Shown: positions 26,838 to 36,198, counted from the stretch's first letter. The stretch is 64,000 bases of DNA from Sphingomonas sp. DG1-23 (GCF_030730875.1 NZ_JAVAMA010000002.1:310001-374000); one strand, 5' to 3'. The notes: generated by a model from the sequence alone, not told the origin. Numbers and translations: made by a program.

Positions 26838-27835
26838 CGTGCGATCGGCCTCACCTTGGGCGCGCACATCGCCAGCGCACGATCGATGATGTGGACCAGA
26901 CGCCGGCGGCCCTCGGCAAGACCGGCGGCGTCGTCGCCGCGATCGAGCGTCTCGAAGTTGAGATAGTCGAGTCCGTGGAGCACCGCGTAATTGGACAAGG
27001 ATCGATCGCTGGCGACGACGCGCTCCTGCACCACGTTGAAGTCGGCGGCGATCATTCCGTCGCGGCAAAAGGCGGCGGAAGGGGCGTCTCCGGTCCGGTA
27101 CGTGGCGAAAGCGACGGTGTCGTCATCGTCCCACGGCCAGGCGCGGCGCCGTGACGGGCTGGGCGTCAGCGTGTCGTCGCAATAGCGGATCGAGATCACC
27201 CCCTGGCCCGAGGGATCGGACTGGTTGCAGCGCGATTCGCCCGTGTCGAAGCCCCGCGCATTGGTGTGGAGCGCGATGATCGGCATGCCGCGGCGCAGGT
27301 CGGCGAGGATGCGGCGGGCATAGCCGGGCAGGGCAGTGTCGAAATTGCGGTTGGGATCGACGGGGCGGCCATAGTCGACCGCTCGGTTCATGCGCAGGCC
27401 GTCCTCGGCGATCCCGGTATCGACTGCTATCAGCGTGCCGCCATATTTGCGGACCGCCTCGAGCGCCGCTTCGAAGCCGGCATTCTCATTGTCGTGCGGC
27501 ACGAACCACAAGGGGCCGCGGCGATGCCGGACGTTGGCGATCCGCCACAATCGCCACGCCGCGCGCTCCTCGCGAAACTCGATGCGACTGACTGTCAGAC
27601 CCCGCCACTCGGCGGGATCGCGATGGCGGGCGAAATCGTCGTCCGGCGCCGTCAGTGGGTCGGTGGGGATGACGCGGGTATCGGGGTCTCCCGCAGCCGC
27701 GCTGGCCAGCGCCAGCCAGATGAGGCCGGAGAGGAGGGGGCGTCGCAACGTCAGCGATCCAGGCGCGCGACGCGCCGACCAATCCCGTAGCGATCGGTGA
27801 TCGGCAGCGGTGGACGAAGCGATGGCATGTTGCAC
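26834..27835 (-). CDS. Predicted exported M14-like zinc peptidase
   Basis: A 333-residue protein with a probable export signal near residues 31-48 (RRPLLSGLIWLALASAAAG). I do not recognise it as a named family. However, a carboxypeptidase M14-like set of residues occurs in the right order: HDNE (His114, Glu117) as HxxE, DPNRNF (Asn162-Arg163) as the substrate-carboxylate pair, ALHTN (His190) as the third zinc ligand, and NFET (Glu295) as a candidate catalytic base. Several cysteines lie in the C-terminal half. A periplasmic peptidase or amidase acting on peptidoglycan peptides is a reasonable guess. The start has GAGGA about 10 bases upstream, but a later start nearer the signal is possible. 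Confidence 0.65.
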   Translation of the reverse strand: MQHAIASSTAADHRSLRDWSARRAPGSLTLRRPLLSGLIWLALASAAAGDPDTRVIPTDPLTAPDDDFARHRDPAEWRGLTVSRIEFREERAAWRLWRIANVRHRRGPLWFVPHDNENAGFEAALEAVRKYGGTLIAVDTGIAEDGLRMNRAVDYGRPVDPNRNFDTALPGYARRILADLRRGMPIIALHTNARGFDTGESRCNQSDPSGQGVISIRYCDDTLTPSPSRRRAWPWDDDDTVAFATYRTGDAPSAAFCRDGMIAADFNVVQERVVASDRSLSNYAVLHGLDYLNFETLDRGDDAAGLAEGRRRLVHIIDRALAMCAPKVRPIAR

Positions 27836-27924
27836 TATTCCTCATGCAAGCATTGCTGAACCAGCGTGTTGTTGAGATTTATGCAGGGCGCGGCAAGATG
27901 CCATTGCCGGTTGTTCGGGGAGGC

Positions 27925-28444
27925 ATGGCGCGCGCGCATGGGTTTCCGCAGTGCTTGGAGTGCCACTGCTGGCGGGCTGCGGCCAGCAGGCCGTGCCGAA
28001 TGCGTATCAGGGCGCCCCTGATGTGACGGAGGGGATACGCGCTTTCGCGGACGTCGCGCGCGCCCGGACGTCCCTGCCTGAATTGCTGGAAATCGTCGGC
28101 TATGACCGGACGGTCGCGTCGGATGACGACGAGGAGCCGCCTGTCGCGATATTGTGTGATGCGGACAAGTTCCGCTTGTCGATACGCGCGTCAACCGGCG
28201 GGGGCCCGAATGCCCGGGCGGCTGGGCGACACGCGTCGATCTCGATTATGATCCCAGGCGCGAGAGCGTCTCGGTCATGGAGCAGGCCTGGTCCTTCCCA
28301 GACCTGCAGGGGAATCAATCGGTGAATCGCGAGCGCAGCGTACGACGCTATGAAGCGCCGCACTCGCTGAGCATGTGGGACTCACGGCGAGACGACCGCA
28401 AGCGCGAGACGGTTCCGCCCGCTCAGGGAAGCGGCACGCCGTAA
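27925..28444 (+). pseudogene. Frameshifted lipoprotein gene
   Basis: Three reading frames join into one plausible protein. A start region at ATG 27925 (MARAHGFPQ) leads by a shift into VPLLAGCGQQAVPNAYQG, where LAGC is a lipobox. The frame continues as VTEGIRAFADVARARTSLPE and LCDADKFRL up to about 28180. After a second shift the sequence continues as WATRVDLDYDPRRESVS and MEQAWSFPDLQGNQSVNRE, to a stop at 28442-28444. The parts have consistent composition and the combined product would be a lipoprotein of about 170 residues. It may be a recent pseudogene or contain sequence errors. The end overlaps rimO by 22 bases. Function unknown. Confidence 0.6.
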
Positions 28445-29751
28445 AGGTCGTGCTCGTCGGCATCCTCGATCGTCACGCGGACGATATCGCCCTGGTTGAG
28501 ATGCCCCGCGTCGCGGAGGAATACCTCGCCGTCGATCTCGGGCGCGTCGGCCTGGCTGCGGCCCGTGGCACCATCCTCGCCGACCTCGTCGATGATCACT
28601 TCGAGCGTGCGGCCGATCTTCGCCTGGAGCTTGGCCGCGCTGATCGCCGCGGTCTTCTCCATGATCCGGGCGTAGCGCTCTTCCTTGACTTCCTCCGGCA
28701 CCGGATCGGGGAGCAGGTTCGCCGACGCACCCTCGACCGGCTCGAAGCGGAACGCGCCGACACGGTCGAGCCGGGCTTCGTCGAGCCAGTCGAGCAAATA
28801 TTGGAAATCCTCCTCGGTCTCGCCGGGGAACCCGACGACGAAGGTCGAGCGGATCGTGATGTCGGGCGCGATCGCCCGCCAGCCGCGCAGCCGCTCGAGC
28901 ACCTTGGCCTCGTTGGCGGGGCGGCGCATGCGGCGCAGCACATTGGGCGCGGCGTGCTGGAACGGGATGTCGAGATAGGGGAGGACCAGCCCCTCGGCCA
29001 TCAGCGGGATGACATGGTCGACATGCGGATAGGGATAGACATAGTGCAGCCGTACCCATGGCGCGATCTTGCCGAGCTCGCGGGCGAGATCGGTCATGTG
29101 GGGCACCACTTCCTGCCCCTTCCACATCCGCGGCTCCTTGCGGATGTCGACGCCGTACGCCGAAGTGTCCTGGCTGATCACCAGCAATTCCTTCGTGCCG
29201 GCCTCGACCAGTTTCTCGGCTTCGCGGAGGATCGCGTCGGGACGGCGGCTGACCAGATCGCCGCGCAGGCTCGGGATGATGCAGAAGGCGCAGCGATGGT
29301 TGCAGCCCTCGGAGATTTTCAGGTAGCTGTAGTGGCGCGGAGTCAGCTTGAGCCCGGCATCGGGCACGAGATTGACGAAGGGCGAGGGCGGCATCGGCGC
29401 CGCCTCGTGCACCGCGCCGACGACTTCCTCATATTGATGCGCGCCGGTGACCGCGAGCACGTTGGGGAAGCGCGCGCGGATGACCTCGGCTTCCTTGCCC
29501 ATGCAGCCGGTGACGATGACCCGGCCGTTCTCGGCGATGGCCTCGCCGATCGCCTCGAGGCTCTCTTCCTTGGCGGAATCGAGAAAGCCGCAGGTGTTGA
29601 CGAGCACGATGTCGGCGCCCTGATAGTCGGGCGACATCGCATAGCCGTCGCTGCGCAGCTTGGTGAGGATGCGTTCGCTGTCGACGAGGTTCTTCGGACA
29701 GCCGAGCGACACCATCCCGATGCGCGGGGAGTCAGGGAGTTTGGTTGCCAT
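28423..29751 (-). CDS. rimO: Ribosomal protein uS12 methylthiotransferase RimO
   Basis: Radical SAM enzyme that adds a methylthio group to Asp of ribosomal protein S12. At 442 residues it has the family length. The N-terminal UPF0004 domain carries the three auxiliary-cluster cysteines ([24 protein letters not shown]), the radical SAM core has GCNHRCAFC, and a C-terminal TRAM domain ends in HDLYGVPLP. The DSE motif after GCPKN separates RimO from MiaB. It is a single gene with no clear operon partner. Confidence 0.97.
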   Translation of the reverse strand: MATKLPDSPRIGMVSLGCPKNLVDSERILTKLRSDGYAMSPDYQGADIVLVNTCGFLDSAKEESLEAIGEAIAENGRVIVTGCMGKEAEVIRARFPNVLAVTGAHQYEEVVGAVHEAAPMPPSPFVNLVPDAGLKLTPRHYSYLKISEGCNHRCAFCIIPSLRGDLVSRRPDAILREAEKLVEAGTKELLVISQDTSAYGVDIRKEPRMWKGQEVVPHMTDLARELGKIAPWVRLHYVYPYPHVDHVIPLMAEGLVLPYLDIPFQHAAPNVLRRMRRPANEAKVLERLRGWRAIAPDITIRSTFVVGFPGETEEDFQYLLDWLDEARLDRVGAFRFEPVEGASANLLPDPVPEEVKEERYARIMEKTAAISAAKLQAKIGRTLEVIIDEVGEDGATGRSQADAPEIDGEVFLRDAGHLNQGDIVRVTIEDADEHDLYGVPLP

Positions 29752-30094
29752 GATTGGCGGGCGACATAGGGATTTTGGGGGAAATTGCTAGCCGGGGGTT
29801 TTGCGCATGGTTCACGATCGTGCCGGTGTGACCGGAAGAGGCGATGCAGTTTCTCAGGCTGCGGAGGTCGGAGACCCTGACGGGAACGACCGCTTCCGCC
29901 CTGTCATGGACATTGACTACTTCAACCGTCACCCCGGACCTGTTCCGGGGTCCACCGGGCGGCAACTCAAGAACTTCGAGGCAAATGCCATCGGGTGAGG
30001 CGTGGTGGATCGGCACAAGGCTGGGGTGACGATCGCGGTTTGATGACCGCTCTCCAACCGATCCCGATCATTCGTGTTTCATGTGGCCGCAGCC
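29752..30094. other. Intergenic region with one interspersed element
   Basis: No convincing gene lies in these 343 bases. A 65-codon frame at 29801-29998 has no homology I recognise and runs into the repeat. The right half is an interspersed element (29927-30031). The left part holds the region upstream of rimO. Confidence 0.6.
29927..30031. repeat. Interspersed element bounded by CGTCACCCC/GGGGTGACG
   Basis: The element starts with CGTCACCCCGGACC, has an internal CCGGACCTGTTCCGG palindrome followed by GGTCCACC, and ends with GGGGTGACG, the inverse of its first bases. It looks like the small non-coding repeats widespread in sphingomonad chromosomes. Other relatives in this window are at 53759-53905 and 55179-55258. 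Confidence 0.6.
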
Positions 30095-30457
30095 TCAGGC
30101 CGACACGGGTGCCCGGAACAGGAAGAACGCCCCCGTTGCGATCAGCGCGAAGCCGATCAGATGGTTCGCGGTGATCTTCTGACCGAGATAGAGGATCGAG
30201 AAGACCGCGAACACCGCGAGGGTGATCACTTCCTGCATCCCTTTGAGCTGCGCCGCCGAATAGAAATTGCTGCCCCAGCGGTTCGCCGGCACGGCGAGGC
30301 AATATTCGAAAAAGGCGATCCCCCAGCTGACGAGGATCACTGCGAGCAGCGGCTTGTCCTTGAACTTGAGATGGCCGTACCAGGCGAAAGTCATCAGGAT
30401 GTTCGAACCGACCAGCAGCAGGATCGGCAGGACGCGAGCGAGGAAAGTGGCAGGCAT
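30095..30457 (-). CDS. DUF486 small membrane protein (DMT-like)
   Basis: A 120-residue inner-membrane protein with four hydrophobic helices. It contains the DUF486 features NILMTFAWYGHLKF, ISWG-like VSWGIAFFEYCLAVPANR and MQEVITLAVFAVFSI. The family resembles half-length drug/metabolite transporters and has no established function. It is divergent from the AAC(3)-family gene with 36 bases between starts. Confidence 0.9.
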   Translation of the reverse strand: MPATFLARVLPILLLVGSNILMTFAWYGHLKFKDKPLLAVILVSWGIAFFEYCLAVPANRWGSNFYSAAQLKGMQEVITLAVFAVFSILYLGQKITANHLIGFALIATGAFFLFRAPVSA

Positions 30458-30493
30458 GCAGCGACCATCATGGCCCCGGGCGAAGGGTCAAGC

Positions 30494-31267
30494 ATGAAAA
30501 GCGCGACGCACGACGAACTGGTGGGACAGCTTCGCGCGCTCGGGGTGCGCGAAGGCGGGGTGCTGCTGGTACATTCGAGCTTTCGCGCGGTGCGGCCGGT
30601 GGCGGGCGGCCCGCTTGGGCTGATCGCCGCGCTGCGGGCGGCGCTCGGCCCGCAGGGCACGCTGGCCATGCCCTCCGCGACCGGCGACGACGATGTGCCG
30701 TTCGACCCCGCGATTACCCCCAATCGCGACGATCTCGGCATCCTGCCTTCGCTGTTCTGGCAGCAGCCGGGCGTGATCCGCAGCGCGCATTTCGACGCAG
30801 TGGCGGCGATCGGTCCCGAGGCGCGCTGGATCACCGGCGGGCCGTTCGTGTTGCCGCCCGCGGCGCCGGGCAGCGCGATCGACCGCATCCGCGAGGCCGG
30901 CGGGGCGATCCTGCTGCTCGGAGTCGGGCATGACGCCAACACCATGCTGCATCTCGCCGAATTGCTGGGCGGCGCGCCGTATCGCAGCGACTTCCATTAT
31001 ACCGCCGCCGATGGCGCGCAGGTCCATTATGGCGAGAATGACAGCTGCTGCGAAAAATTCGCGCTCGCCGACGGCTGGTTGCGTGCCGAGGGGCTCCAGC
31101 GCGAGGGGCGGGTAGGCAATGCCGAAGCGCGATTGTTCGATGCCGAGGCTCTGATCCGGGTGGCGGTGCCGCGGATCCGGGCGGATCCGCTGATCTTCCT
31201 CCACGATGCCGCGGAGAATTGCGAGGAATGCGACGAAGCCCGGGAGAACCTCGCGATCAGCCGGTGA
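30494..31267 (+). CDS. AAC(3)-family N-acetyltransferase
   Basis: Acetyl-CoA-dependent acetyltransferase of the antibiotic_NAT (AAC(3)) family, 257 residues. The hallmarks are present: LLVHSSFRAVRPV, QGTLAMPSATGDDD, DLGILPSLFWQQPGVIRSAH, LLLGVGHDANTMLHLAE and the C-terminal EARLFDAEALIRVAVPRI. ATG 30494 has GAAGGG at 6 bases; longer in-frame starts would read through the divergent DUF486 gene. Chromosomal members may or may not modify aminoglycosides, so resistance is not implied. The 3' end overlaps the ion-channel gene by 11 bases. Confidence 0.88.
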   Translation: MKSATHDELVGQLRALGVREGGVLLVHSSFRAVRPVAGGPLGLIAALRAALGPQGTLAMPSATGDDDVPFDPAITPNRDDLGILPSLFWQQPGVIRSAHFDAVAAIGPEARWITGGPFVLPPAAPGSAIDRIREAGGAILLLGVGHDANTMLHLAELLGGAPYRSDFHYTAADGAQVHYGENDSCCEKFALADGWLRAEGLQREGRVGNAEARLFDAEALIRVAVPRIRADPLIFLHDAAENCEECDEARENLAISR

Positions 31268-32264
31268 CGATCTCGACGATCAGGTCGCCCGCCTGCAATG
31301 CCCTCGCCTCGGGCGCCTTGTGGCCGAAATGCGCGCCGTCGCGATAGATGCGGACGCCGAGTCCCGTCTCGATCGCGGCGAGCGGCTTGCCGATTTCCTC
31401 CGCCCGCACCGGGCGCTCGGCGAGCTCGACCTCGCCGTGATAGGAAGCGAGGTCCATCAGATAGCCTGAAAGATGCGGCCCCTGGCACGAGCCGGCGAGC
31501 AACAGCCCGGCGAAGCTCACCGGATTAACCACCGTCGTCGCGCCGGCGGCACGCGCGGGCAACTCGTTATCCTCGTTGCGGACGATGACGCTGATCGGGA
31601 TCGCGGCGGCGAGGTGGCGGGCGGTGAGGGTTATCAGGATCGAGGTGTCGTCGCGCCCCGCGCAGACGATCATCGATTCGGCGCACTCGATCCGCACGTC
31701 CTTGAGAATCTGGTCGCGCGTCGCATCGCCCTGCAGCACGGTGCATCCGCACTCCCTGGCGCGGCCGAGCCGATTCTCGTTCTGGTCGATCACGACGATG
31801 CTGCCGCGATCCCTGCCGCGCGCGATCAGTTCGTCGACGGTTTCCGAGCCGGTGGTGCCGTAACCGGCCACGATGATATGCCCCGAAAGGGTTCGCTGGA
31901 TCACTGCCATACGCCATTTGTCCCAGGTGCGCTTGAGCACGAAATTATAGGCGGTGCCGAGGAAGAGCAGCACCACGAAGACGCGGATCGGCGTGACCAC
32001 GAACGCGTCGAACATCCGTGCCGAGGTGCTGACCGGCACGATGTCGCCATAGCCGGTGGTGGTCACCGAGATCGACGTGAAATAGAGGATGTCGAGGAAG
32101 CTCACCGATCCGTCGGCGGTGTCCTTGAGCCCGTCGCGCTCGATCCAGTGGACGCCCACCGCCAGCCCGAGCAGGGCAAGCACCGCCAGCACCCGCCAGC
32201 CGATCGACACCCACACCGGCAGGCTCGATTTGCGCTTGAGCGTCGCGGGGGGGAGCACGGGCAT
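31257..32264 (-). CDS. Two-helix potassium channel with RCK (TrkA-N/C) domains
   Basis: Inner-membrane K+ channel subunit of 335 residues. Transmembrane helices near residues 21-39 and 85-110 flank a pore with the selectivity filter TTTGYGD (residues 68-74). A cytosolic TrkA-N Rossmann domain starts at HIIVAGYGTTGSETV, with NAD/nucleotide acidic residue in IVVIDQNE, and a TrkA-C domain closes the protein. It probably assembles as a ligand-gated tetramer. A short hairpin (32318-32337) separates it from the upstream LytM gene on the same strand. Confidence 0.93.
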   Translation of the reverse strand: MPVLPPATLKRKSSLPVWVSIGWRVLAVLALLGLAVGVHWIERDGLKDTADGSVSFLDILYFTSISVTTTGYGDIVPVSTSARMFDAFVVTPIRVFVVLLFLGTAYNFVLKRTWDKWRMAVIQRTLSGHIIVAGYGTTGSETVDELIARGRDRGSIVVIDQNENRLGRARECGCTVLQGDATRDQILKDVRIECAESMIVCAGRDDTSILITLTARHLAAAIPISVIVRNEDNELPARAAGATTVVNPVSFAGLLLAGSCQGPHLSGYLMDLASYHGEVELAERPVRAEEIGKPLAAIETGLGVRIYRDGAHFGHKAPEARALQAGDLIVEIVTG

Positions 32265-32317
32265 TCTGCGCTTCTATCCCCTCCCTGCAAGGCAGGGGCA
32301 AGGGGAAGGTTCATCGA

Positions 32318-32337
32318 TCCTCCCCGCCAGGGGAGGA
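32318..32337. repeat. C-rich palindrome TCCTCCCC/GGGGAGGA
   Basis: An 8-bp perfect stem with a GCCA loop fills the end of the gap between the channel gene and the LytM lipoprotein gene, ending just before the latter's stop. A weaker CCCTGC/GCAGGG palindrome precedes it at about 32283-32297. It resembles the 34225-34254 hairpin and could act as a weak terminator. Confidence 0.45.
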
Positions 32338-33405
32338 CTAATCTCGCCGCGCGGGCAGCCTCGACATCGGATCGACAGGGGTGCGCCCCTGACGGATCTC
32401 GAAATGAAGCTCGGGACGGTCGGCGAAACCCGAATTGCCGGAGAGCGCGATCATCTGGCCCTTCTTCACCGACTGGCCGCGCTGGACGAGCAATTGTCCG
32501 GCATGGCCGTACACCGTCGTCGTGCTGTTGCCGTGCTTGACGATCACCAGCCCGCCCAATGCCGGCACGTCGCTGCCGACATAGGCGACGACGCCGTCGG
32601 CGGCGGCGAGCACCGGCGTGTCGAGCGGGACGGCGATCTTGATGCCGTCGTTGCGCTCGCCGCTCTTGCCGGGACCGAAGCGCTTGACGATCGTTCCCTT
32701 GGCCGGCCACGCGAACTGGCCCGCGATACGCGTGCTCGGCGTCGCCACCGGAGTCGTCGCCGGCAGGACGCGCGCGGAGGAGGGCGTGGGCCTCGCGGGC
32801 CTCGCATTCGCCGCCAGCGCGGGTTCGCCGCCGGTGAGGATGTCGTCGATGTCGAGATGGAAGCGCGCGGCGCGCTCCTCGATCGTCTCGGGGCGGCTGC
32901 CCGGAACCAGCAGCCGCTGGCCGGTCCGCAGGATATACGGCTCGGCGAGCGCGTTGGCCGAGACGATCCGCGACCAGGCGACTCCATAGGCGCGGGCGAT
33001 CGCAATGCCGGTCTCGCCGGCGCGGACGAGGTGATAGCGCCCGCCGGGGATGCTCAGCCGCTGGCCGGGCTGGATGACGAAGGGTGCCGCGAGATTGTTG
33101 GCGCGGGCGATCGCTTCGGAGCCGGCGCCGGTCCGAATCGCAATGGTGCGCAGCGAATCGCCCGACTGGACGACATAGGTCGAGCTCGTCACCTGCCGCG
33201 CATCGGCAGTGACCCGGCGCGCCTCCCAGGCGGGCGGCGGCGCGGGCAAAGCGCGCACGTCCTGATCGAGCGAGCGGCGCTCGAACTGCTCCTGCGGTCG
33301 ATTTTGCTCGGGCGCGTCATAGCTGCGCGCGCCTCGTCCGGCCTCAGCCGGTATGCAGCCTGACATCAACACGACGCCGAACAGCAGTGCCCCCATTCGG
33401 CGCAT
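32338..33405 (-). CDS. NlpD-like LysM/LytM lipoprotein with degenerate M23 domain
   Basis: Outer-membrane lipoprotein of 355 residues that probably activates cell-wall amidases during division. The lipobox is LMSGC (Cys17). Two LysM domains follow (YVVQSGDSLRTIA and YHLVRAGETGIAIA), then an M23/LytM domain from about residue 230 (FAWPAKGTIVKRFGPG). The zinc-site pattern is broken: the usual HxGxD reads NDGIK and the usual HLHFE reads ELHFE. Catalysis is therefore unlikely, and an EnvC/NlpD-type regulatory role is more likely. The gene follows surE on the same strand with a 48-base gap. Confidence 0.9.
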   Translation of the reverse strand: MRRMGALLFGVVLMSGCIPAEAGRGARSYDAPEQNRPQEQFERRSLDQDVRALPAPPPAWEARRVTADARQVTSSTYVVQSGDSLRTIAIRTGAGSEAIARANNLAAPFVIQPGQRLSIPGGRYHLVRAGETGIAIARAYGVAWSRIVSANALAEPYILRTGQRLLVPGSRPETIEERAARFHLDIDDILTGGEPALAANARPARPTPSSARVLPATTPVATPSTRIAGQFAWPAKGTIVKRFGPGKSGERNDGIKIAVPLDTPVLAAADGVVAYVGSDVPALGGLVIVKHGNSTTTVYGHAGQLLVQRGQSVKKGQMIALSGNSGFADRPELHFEIRQGRTPVDPMSRLPARRD

Positions 33406-33453
33406 TGCGAACCCCCTTACCCCTTAACAATTTAATAAGGTAAACCTCGGGGC

Positions 33454-34218
33454 TTAACAATAGACCGACTTGAGACTTTCCAGCGAGTTGCGGTGGGTGA
33501 GATCGAGATGGAGCGGGGTCACCGTGATCCATCCCTGCTCGATCGCCTCGAGATCGGTCTCGGGATCGGGGGTGTGCGGCAGGCGGCTCATCGCCAGCCA
33601 ATAATAAGGAAATCCGCGCGGATCGACGCGCTTGTCGAGCCCGGCCCGGCCATAATCGCGCAGACCCTGCGCGACCGGCTTGATCCCCTTCACGGCATCG
33701 GCGGGAACCGACGGAAAGTTGATGTTGACCAGGGTGCGCGGCGCCCAGGGCGCGTCGAGCAACGGGCGCAGCGCGCGTTCGCCCCAGGCCTCGGCGGTGT
33801 CGAACGGGACCTGATCGCCCATGCCGGTGCGCTCGTAACGCTGGCTGAGCGCGACCGAGCGGATGCCGGCGAGGGCGCCTTCCATCGCAGCCGAGACGGT
33901 GCCCGAATAGCTCACATCCTCGCCGAGATTGCCGCCGCGATTGACTCCCGAAAGCACGAGATCGGGCGGCGAACCTTTCATCGCCTCGCCGAGTGCGAAC
34001 ATCACGCAGTCGGTCGGCGTGCCGCGAACCGCATAGCGCCTGTCGTCCATGCGGCGGACGCGGAACGGCTCGGTCAAAGTGAGCGCACGGCTCTTGCCCG
34101 ATTGCTCCTCGGCAGGCGCGACCACCATGATGTCGTCGGAAATCGTCCGCGCGATCCGCTCGAGCACTGAGAGCCCGCGCGCGTGAATGCCGTCGTCATT
34201 GGTGAGCAGGATGCGCAT
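33454..34218 (-). CDS. surE: 5'-nucleotidase SurE
   Basis: Metal-dependent nucleoside monophosphate phosphatase of 254 residues, active in survival under stress in other bacteria. The signature MRILLTNDDGIHARGL (Asp8, Asp9), EQSGKS and SGVNRGGNLGEDVSYSGTV are all intact. It lies between serS and the NlpD-like gene. In many Alphaproteobacteria pcm sits beside surE; here it is absent, and a PCMT gene occurs instead at 59702. Confidence 0.97.
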   Translation of the reverse strand: MRILLTNDDGIHARGLSVLERIARTISDDIMVVAPAEEQSGKSRALTLTEPFRVRRMDDRRYAVRGTPTDCVMFALGEAMKGSPPDLVLSGVNRGGNLGEDVSYSGTVSAAMEGALAGIRSVALSQRYERTGMGDQVPFDTAEAWGERALRPLLDAPWAPRTLVNINFPSVPADAVKGIKPVAQGLRDYGRAGLDKRVDPRGFPYYWLAMSRLPHTPDPETDLEAIEQGWITVTPLHLDLTHRNSLESLKSVYC

Positions 34219-34224
34219 CTTCTA

Positions 34225-34254
34225 ATTCCTCCCCGAGCGAGCACGGGGAGGAAT
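34225..34254. terminator. Perfect 11-bp hairpin between serS and surE
   Basis: ATTCCTCCCCG/CGGGGAGGAAT with an 8-base loop lies in the 47-base gap between the serS stop and the surE start. It lacks a T tract. Its form matches a common sphingomonad intergenic repeat, so it may be a repeat, a processing site or a partial terminator. Confidence 0.5.
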
Positions 34255-34265
34255 GAGGGCCGCCC

Positions 34266-35537
34266 TCACTTCGCCTCCAGCCGGTTGAGCCCGCCGAGAT
34301 AGGGCTGCAGCACCTCGGGCACCGCCACCGAGCCGTCCGCCTGCTGATAATTCTCGACCACCGCGACCAAAGTCCGCCCCACTGCGAGTCCCGAGCCGTT
34401 GAGCGTGTGGACGAAGCGCGTCGCCTTCTCGCCCTCGGGGCGGTAGCGCGCGTTCATCCGGCGCGCCTGGAAGTCGGTGCAGGTCGAGCAGGACGAGATC
34501 TCGCGATAGCGCGCCTGGCCGGGCAGCCACACTTCGAGATCATAGGTCCGCGCTGCCGAGAAGCCCATGTCGCCGGTGCAGAGCTTCATCCGGCGGAAAG
34601 CGAGGCCGAGCTTGTCGAGAATGTTCTCGGCGCAGGCGGTCATCCGCTCGTGCTCGGCCTCGGACTGGTCGGGGGTGGTGATCGAGACCATCTCGACCTT
34701 CTCGAACTGGTGCTGGCGGATGTAGCCGCGGGTGTCGCGCCCCGCCGAGCCCGCCTCGGAACGGAAGCAGGGCGACAGCGCGGTGAAGCGCAAAGGCAGC
34801 ATCGCTTCGGGCAGGATCTGCTCGCGCACGCTGTTGGTCAGGCTGACTTCGGAGGTCGGTATCAGCCAGCGGCCATCGGTGGTGTGGAAGCTGTCCTCGG
34901 CGAATTTGGGGAGCTGGCCGGTGCCGAACATGGCCTCCTCGCGCACCAGCAGCGGAACCACCGCCTCCTCGAAACCGTGCTCGCGGGTCAGCGTATCGAG
35001 CATGAACTGGCCGAGCGCGCGGTGGAGCCGGGCGGTGCTGCCGCGCAGGAAAGTGAAGCGCGAGCCCGCGAGCAATGCCCCGGTCTCGAAATCGAGCCCC
35101 AGCGCCGGGCCGATCGCGTCATGCTCCTTCGCCTCGAAGCTGAAGCTGGGCAGGGTGCCGCGTTCGTGGACGAGCGCATTGTGTTCCTCGTCGGCGCCTT
35201 GCGGAACGTCGGCGAGGGGCAGGTTCGGGATTGCCGCAAGCAGGCTGGTCAGCTCCGCGCCGGCGGCCTTTTCCTCGGCGTCGATCGCCGGCATCCGCTC
35301 CTTGAGCGCCGCGACCTCGGCCATCAGATCGGTCGGGTCGTCGCGCCGCGCCTTGGCCGCGCCGATCGCCTTCGACGCTTCGTTGCGGCGCGCCTGGGCG
35401 GTCTGCGCCTCGGTGATCAGCGCGCGGCGGCGCTCGTCGAGCGCGAGCAGTTCGGCCGATCGCGGCGCGAGCCCGCGCTTCGCCAGTCCGGCGTCGAAGG
35501 CCTCGGGATTTTCGCGGATGAAGCGGATGTCGTGCAT
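34266..35537 (-). CDS. serS: Seryl-tRNA synthetase
   Basis: Class II synthetase charging tRNA(Ser), 423 residues. The N-terminal coiled-coil arm (about residues 25-105) carries tRNA recognition. The catalytic core shows motif 2 ([19 protein letters not shown]), [17 protein letters not shown] and motif 3 ([19 protein letters not shown]). ATG 35537 ([15 protein letters not shown]) matches the family N-terminus; the frame stays open upstream to 35978 but that extension is not coding. It lies upstream of surE on the same strand and is divergent from the host-attachment family gene. Confidence 0.97.
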   Translation of the reverse strand: MHDIRFIRENPEAFDAGLAKRGLAPRSAELLALDERRRALITEAQTAQARRNEASKAIGAAKARRDDPTDLMAEVAALKERMPAIDAEEKAAGAELTSLLAAIPNLPLADVPQGADEEHNALVHERGTLPSFSFEAKEHDAIGPALGLDFETGALLAGSRFTFLRGSTARLHRALGQFMLDTLTREHGFEEAVVPLLVREEAMFGTGQLPKFAEDSFHTTDGRWLIPTSEVSLTNSVREQILPEAMLPLRFTALSPCFRSEAGSAGRDTRGYIRQHQFEKVEMVSITTPDQSEAEHERMTACAENILDKLGLAFRRMKLCTGDMGFSAARTYDLEVWLPGQARYREISSCSTCTDFQARRMNARYRPEGEKATRFVHTLNGSGLAVGRTLVAVVENYQQADGSVAVPEVLQPYLGGLNRLEAK

Positions 35538-35625
35538 GGCCGGGCGTATGACTGCGCGCGATGGCCGGCGCAACCCTGAGCCCCATGGCTGCGTTGGAGA
35601 TGCAACGAAACCAAGGAGACGAGAC

Positions 35626-36084
35626 ATGCTGGTTCCGCACGATACAGTCGTGGTGGTCGCGGATGGCCGGAAGATGCTGTTCCTCAGGAACGAAGGCGAT
35701 GCCGAATATCCCAACCTGCAGGTCGAGAAGAAGGTGGTCGACAAGCACAATCCCGCGCACAGCGAGCAGGCGACCGACCTTGCCGGCGGCGCGATGGGCA
35801 CCCGCACCGCAGGCGGCGCTTGGGGCGGCGGCAATATGGAGGAAGTCGATTTCCACCAGCTCGAGGAAGATCGCTTCGCCGCCGAGACGGCGGCGCTGCT
35901 CAAGAAGCGCGCGCTCGCCAACGAGTTCGAATCGCTGATCATCATCGCGCCGCCGCGAACGCTGGGCGAGTTGCGCAAACATTATCACAAGGAAGTGAGC
36001 GACCGGCTCAAGGCCGAGATCGACAAGGATCTGACCGGGCACACCGTGCCGCAGATCGAGGAGGCGCTTGCCAGGGCGGACTAG
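35626..36084 (+). CDS. Host-attachment family protein
   Basis: A 152-residue protein of the family annotated as 'protein required for attachment to host cells', related to the baeRF/eRF1-like fold. Typical features are [20 protein letters not shown] at the N-terminus, [18 protein letters not shown], and [18 protein letters not shown]. The family name comes from Agrobacterium; no direct biochemical role is established. ATG 35626 follows AAGGAG. It is cytosolic by sequence, with no signal peptide. Confidence 0.85.
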   Translation: MLVPHDTVVVVADGRKMLFLRNEGDAEYPNLQVEKKVVDKHNPAHSEQATDLAGGAMGTRTAGGAWGGGNMEEVDFHQLEEDRFAAETAALLKKRALANEFESLIIIAPPRTLGELRKHYHKEVSDRLKAEIDKDLTGHTVPQIEEALARAD

Positions 36085-36198
36085 CCGTCGTGCCAGGGAT
36101 ACCCTGCGCGTCGACCCTGACAGACAAGGTCGGCGCGTAGCGCCTTGACCTCCCCTCGCGTCACGGAGATGGTAATCTCTTGCGAAATGGGGGGTGTA

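Noticed and set aside
29801..29998. A 65-codon plus-strand frame after rimO
   Set aside because: No ribosome site or motif, and it runs into an interspersed repeat.
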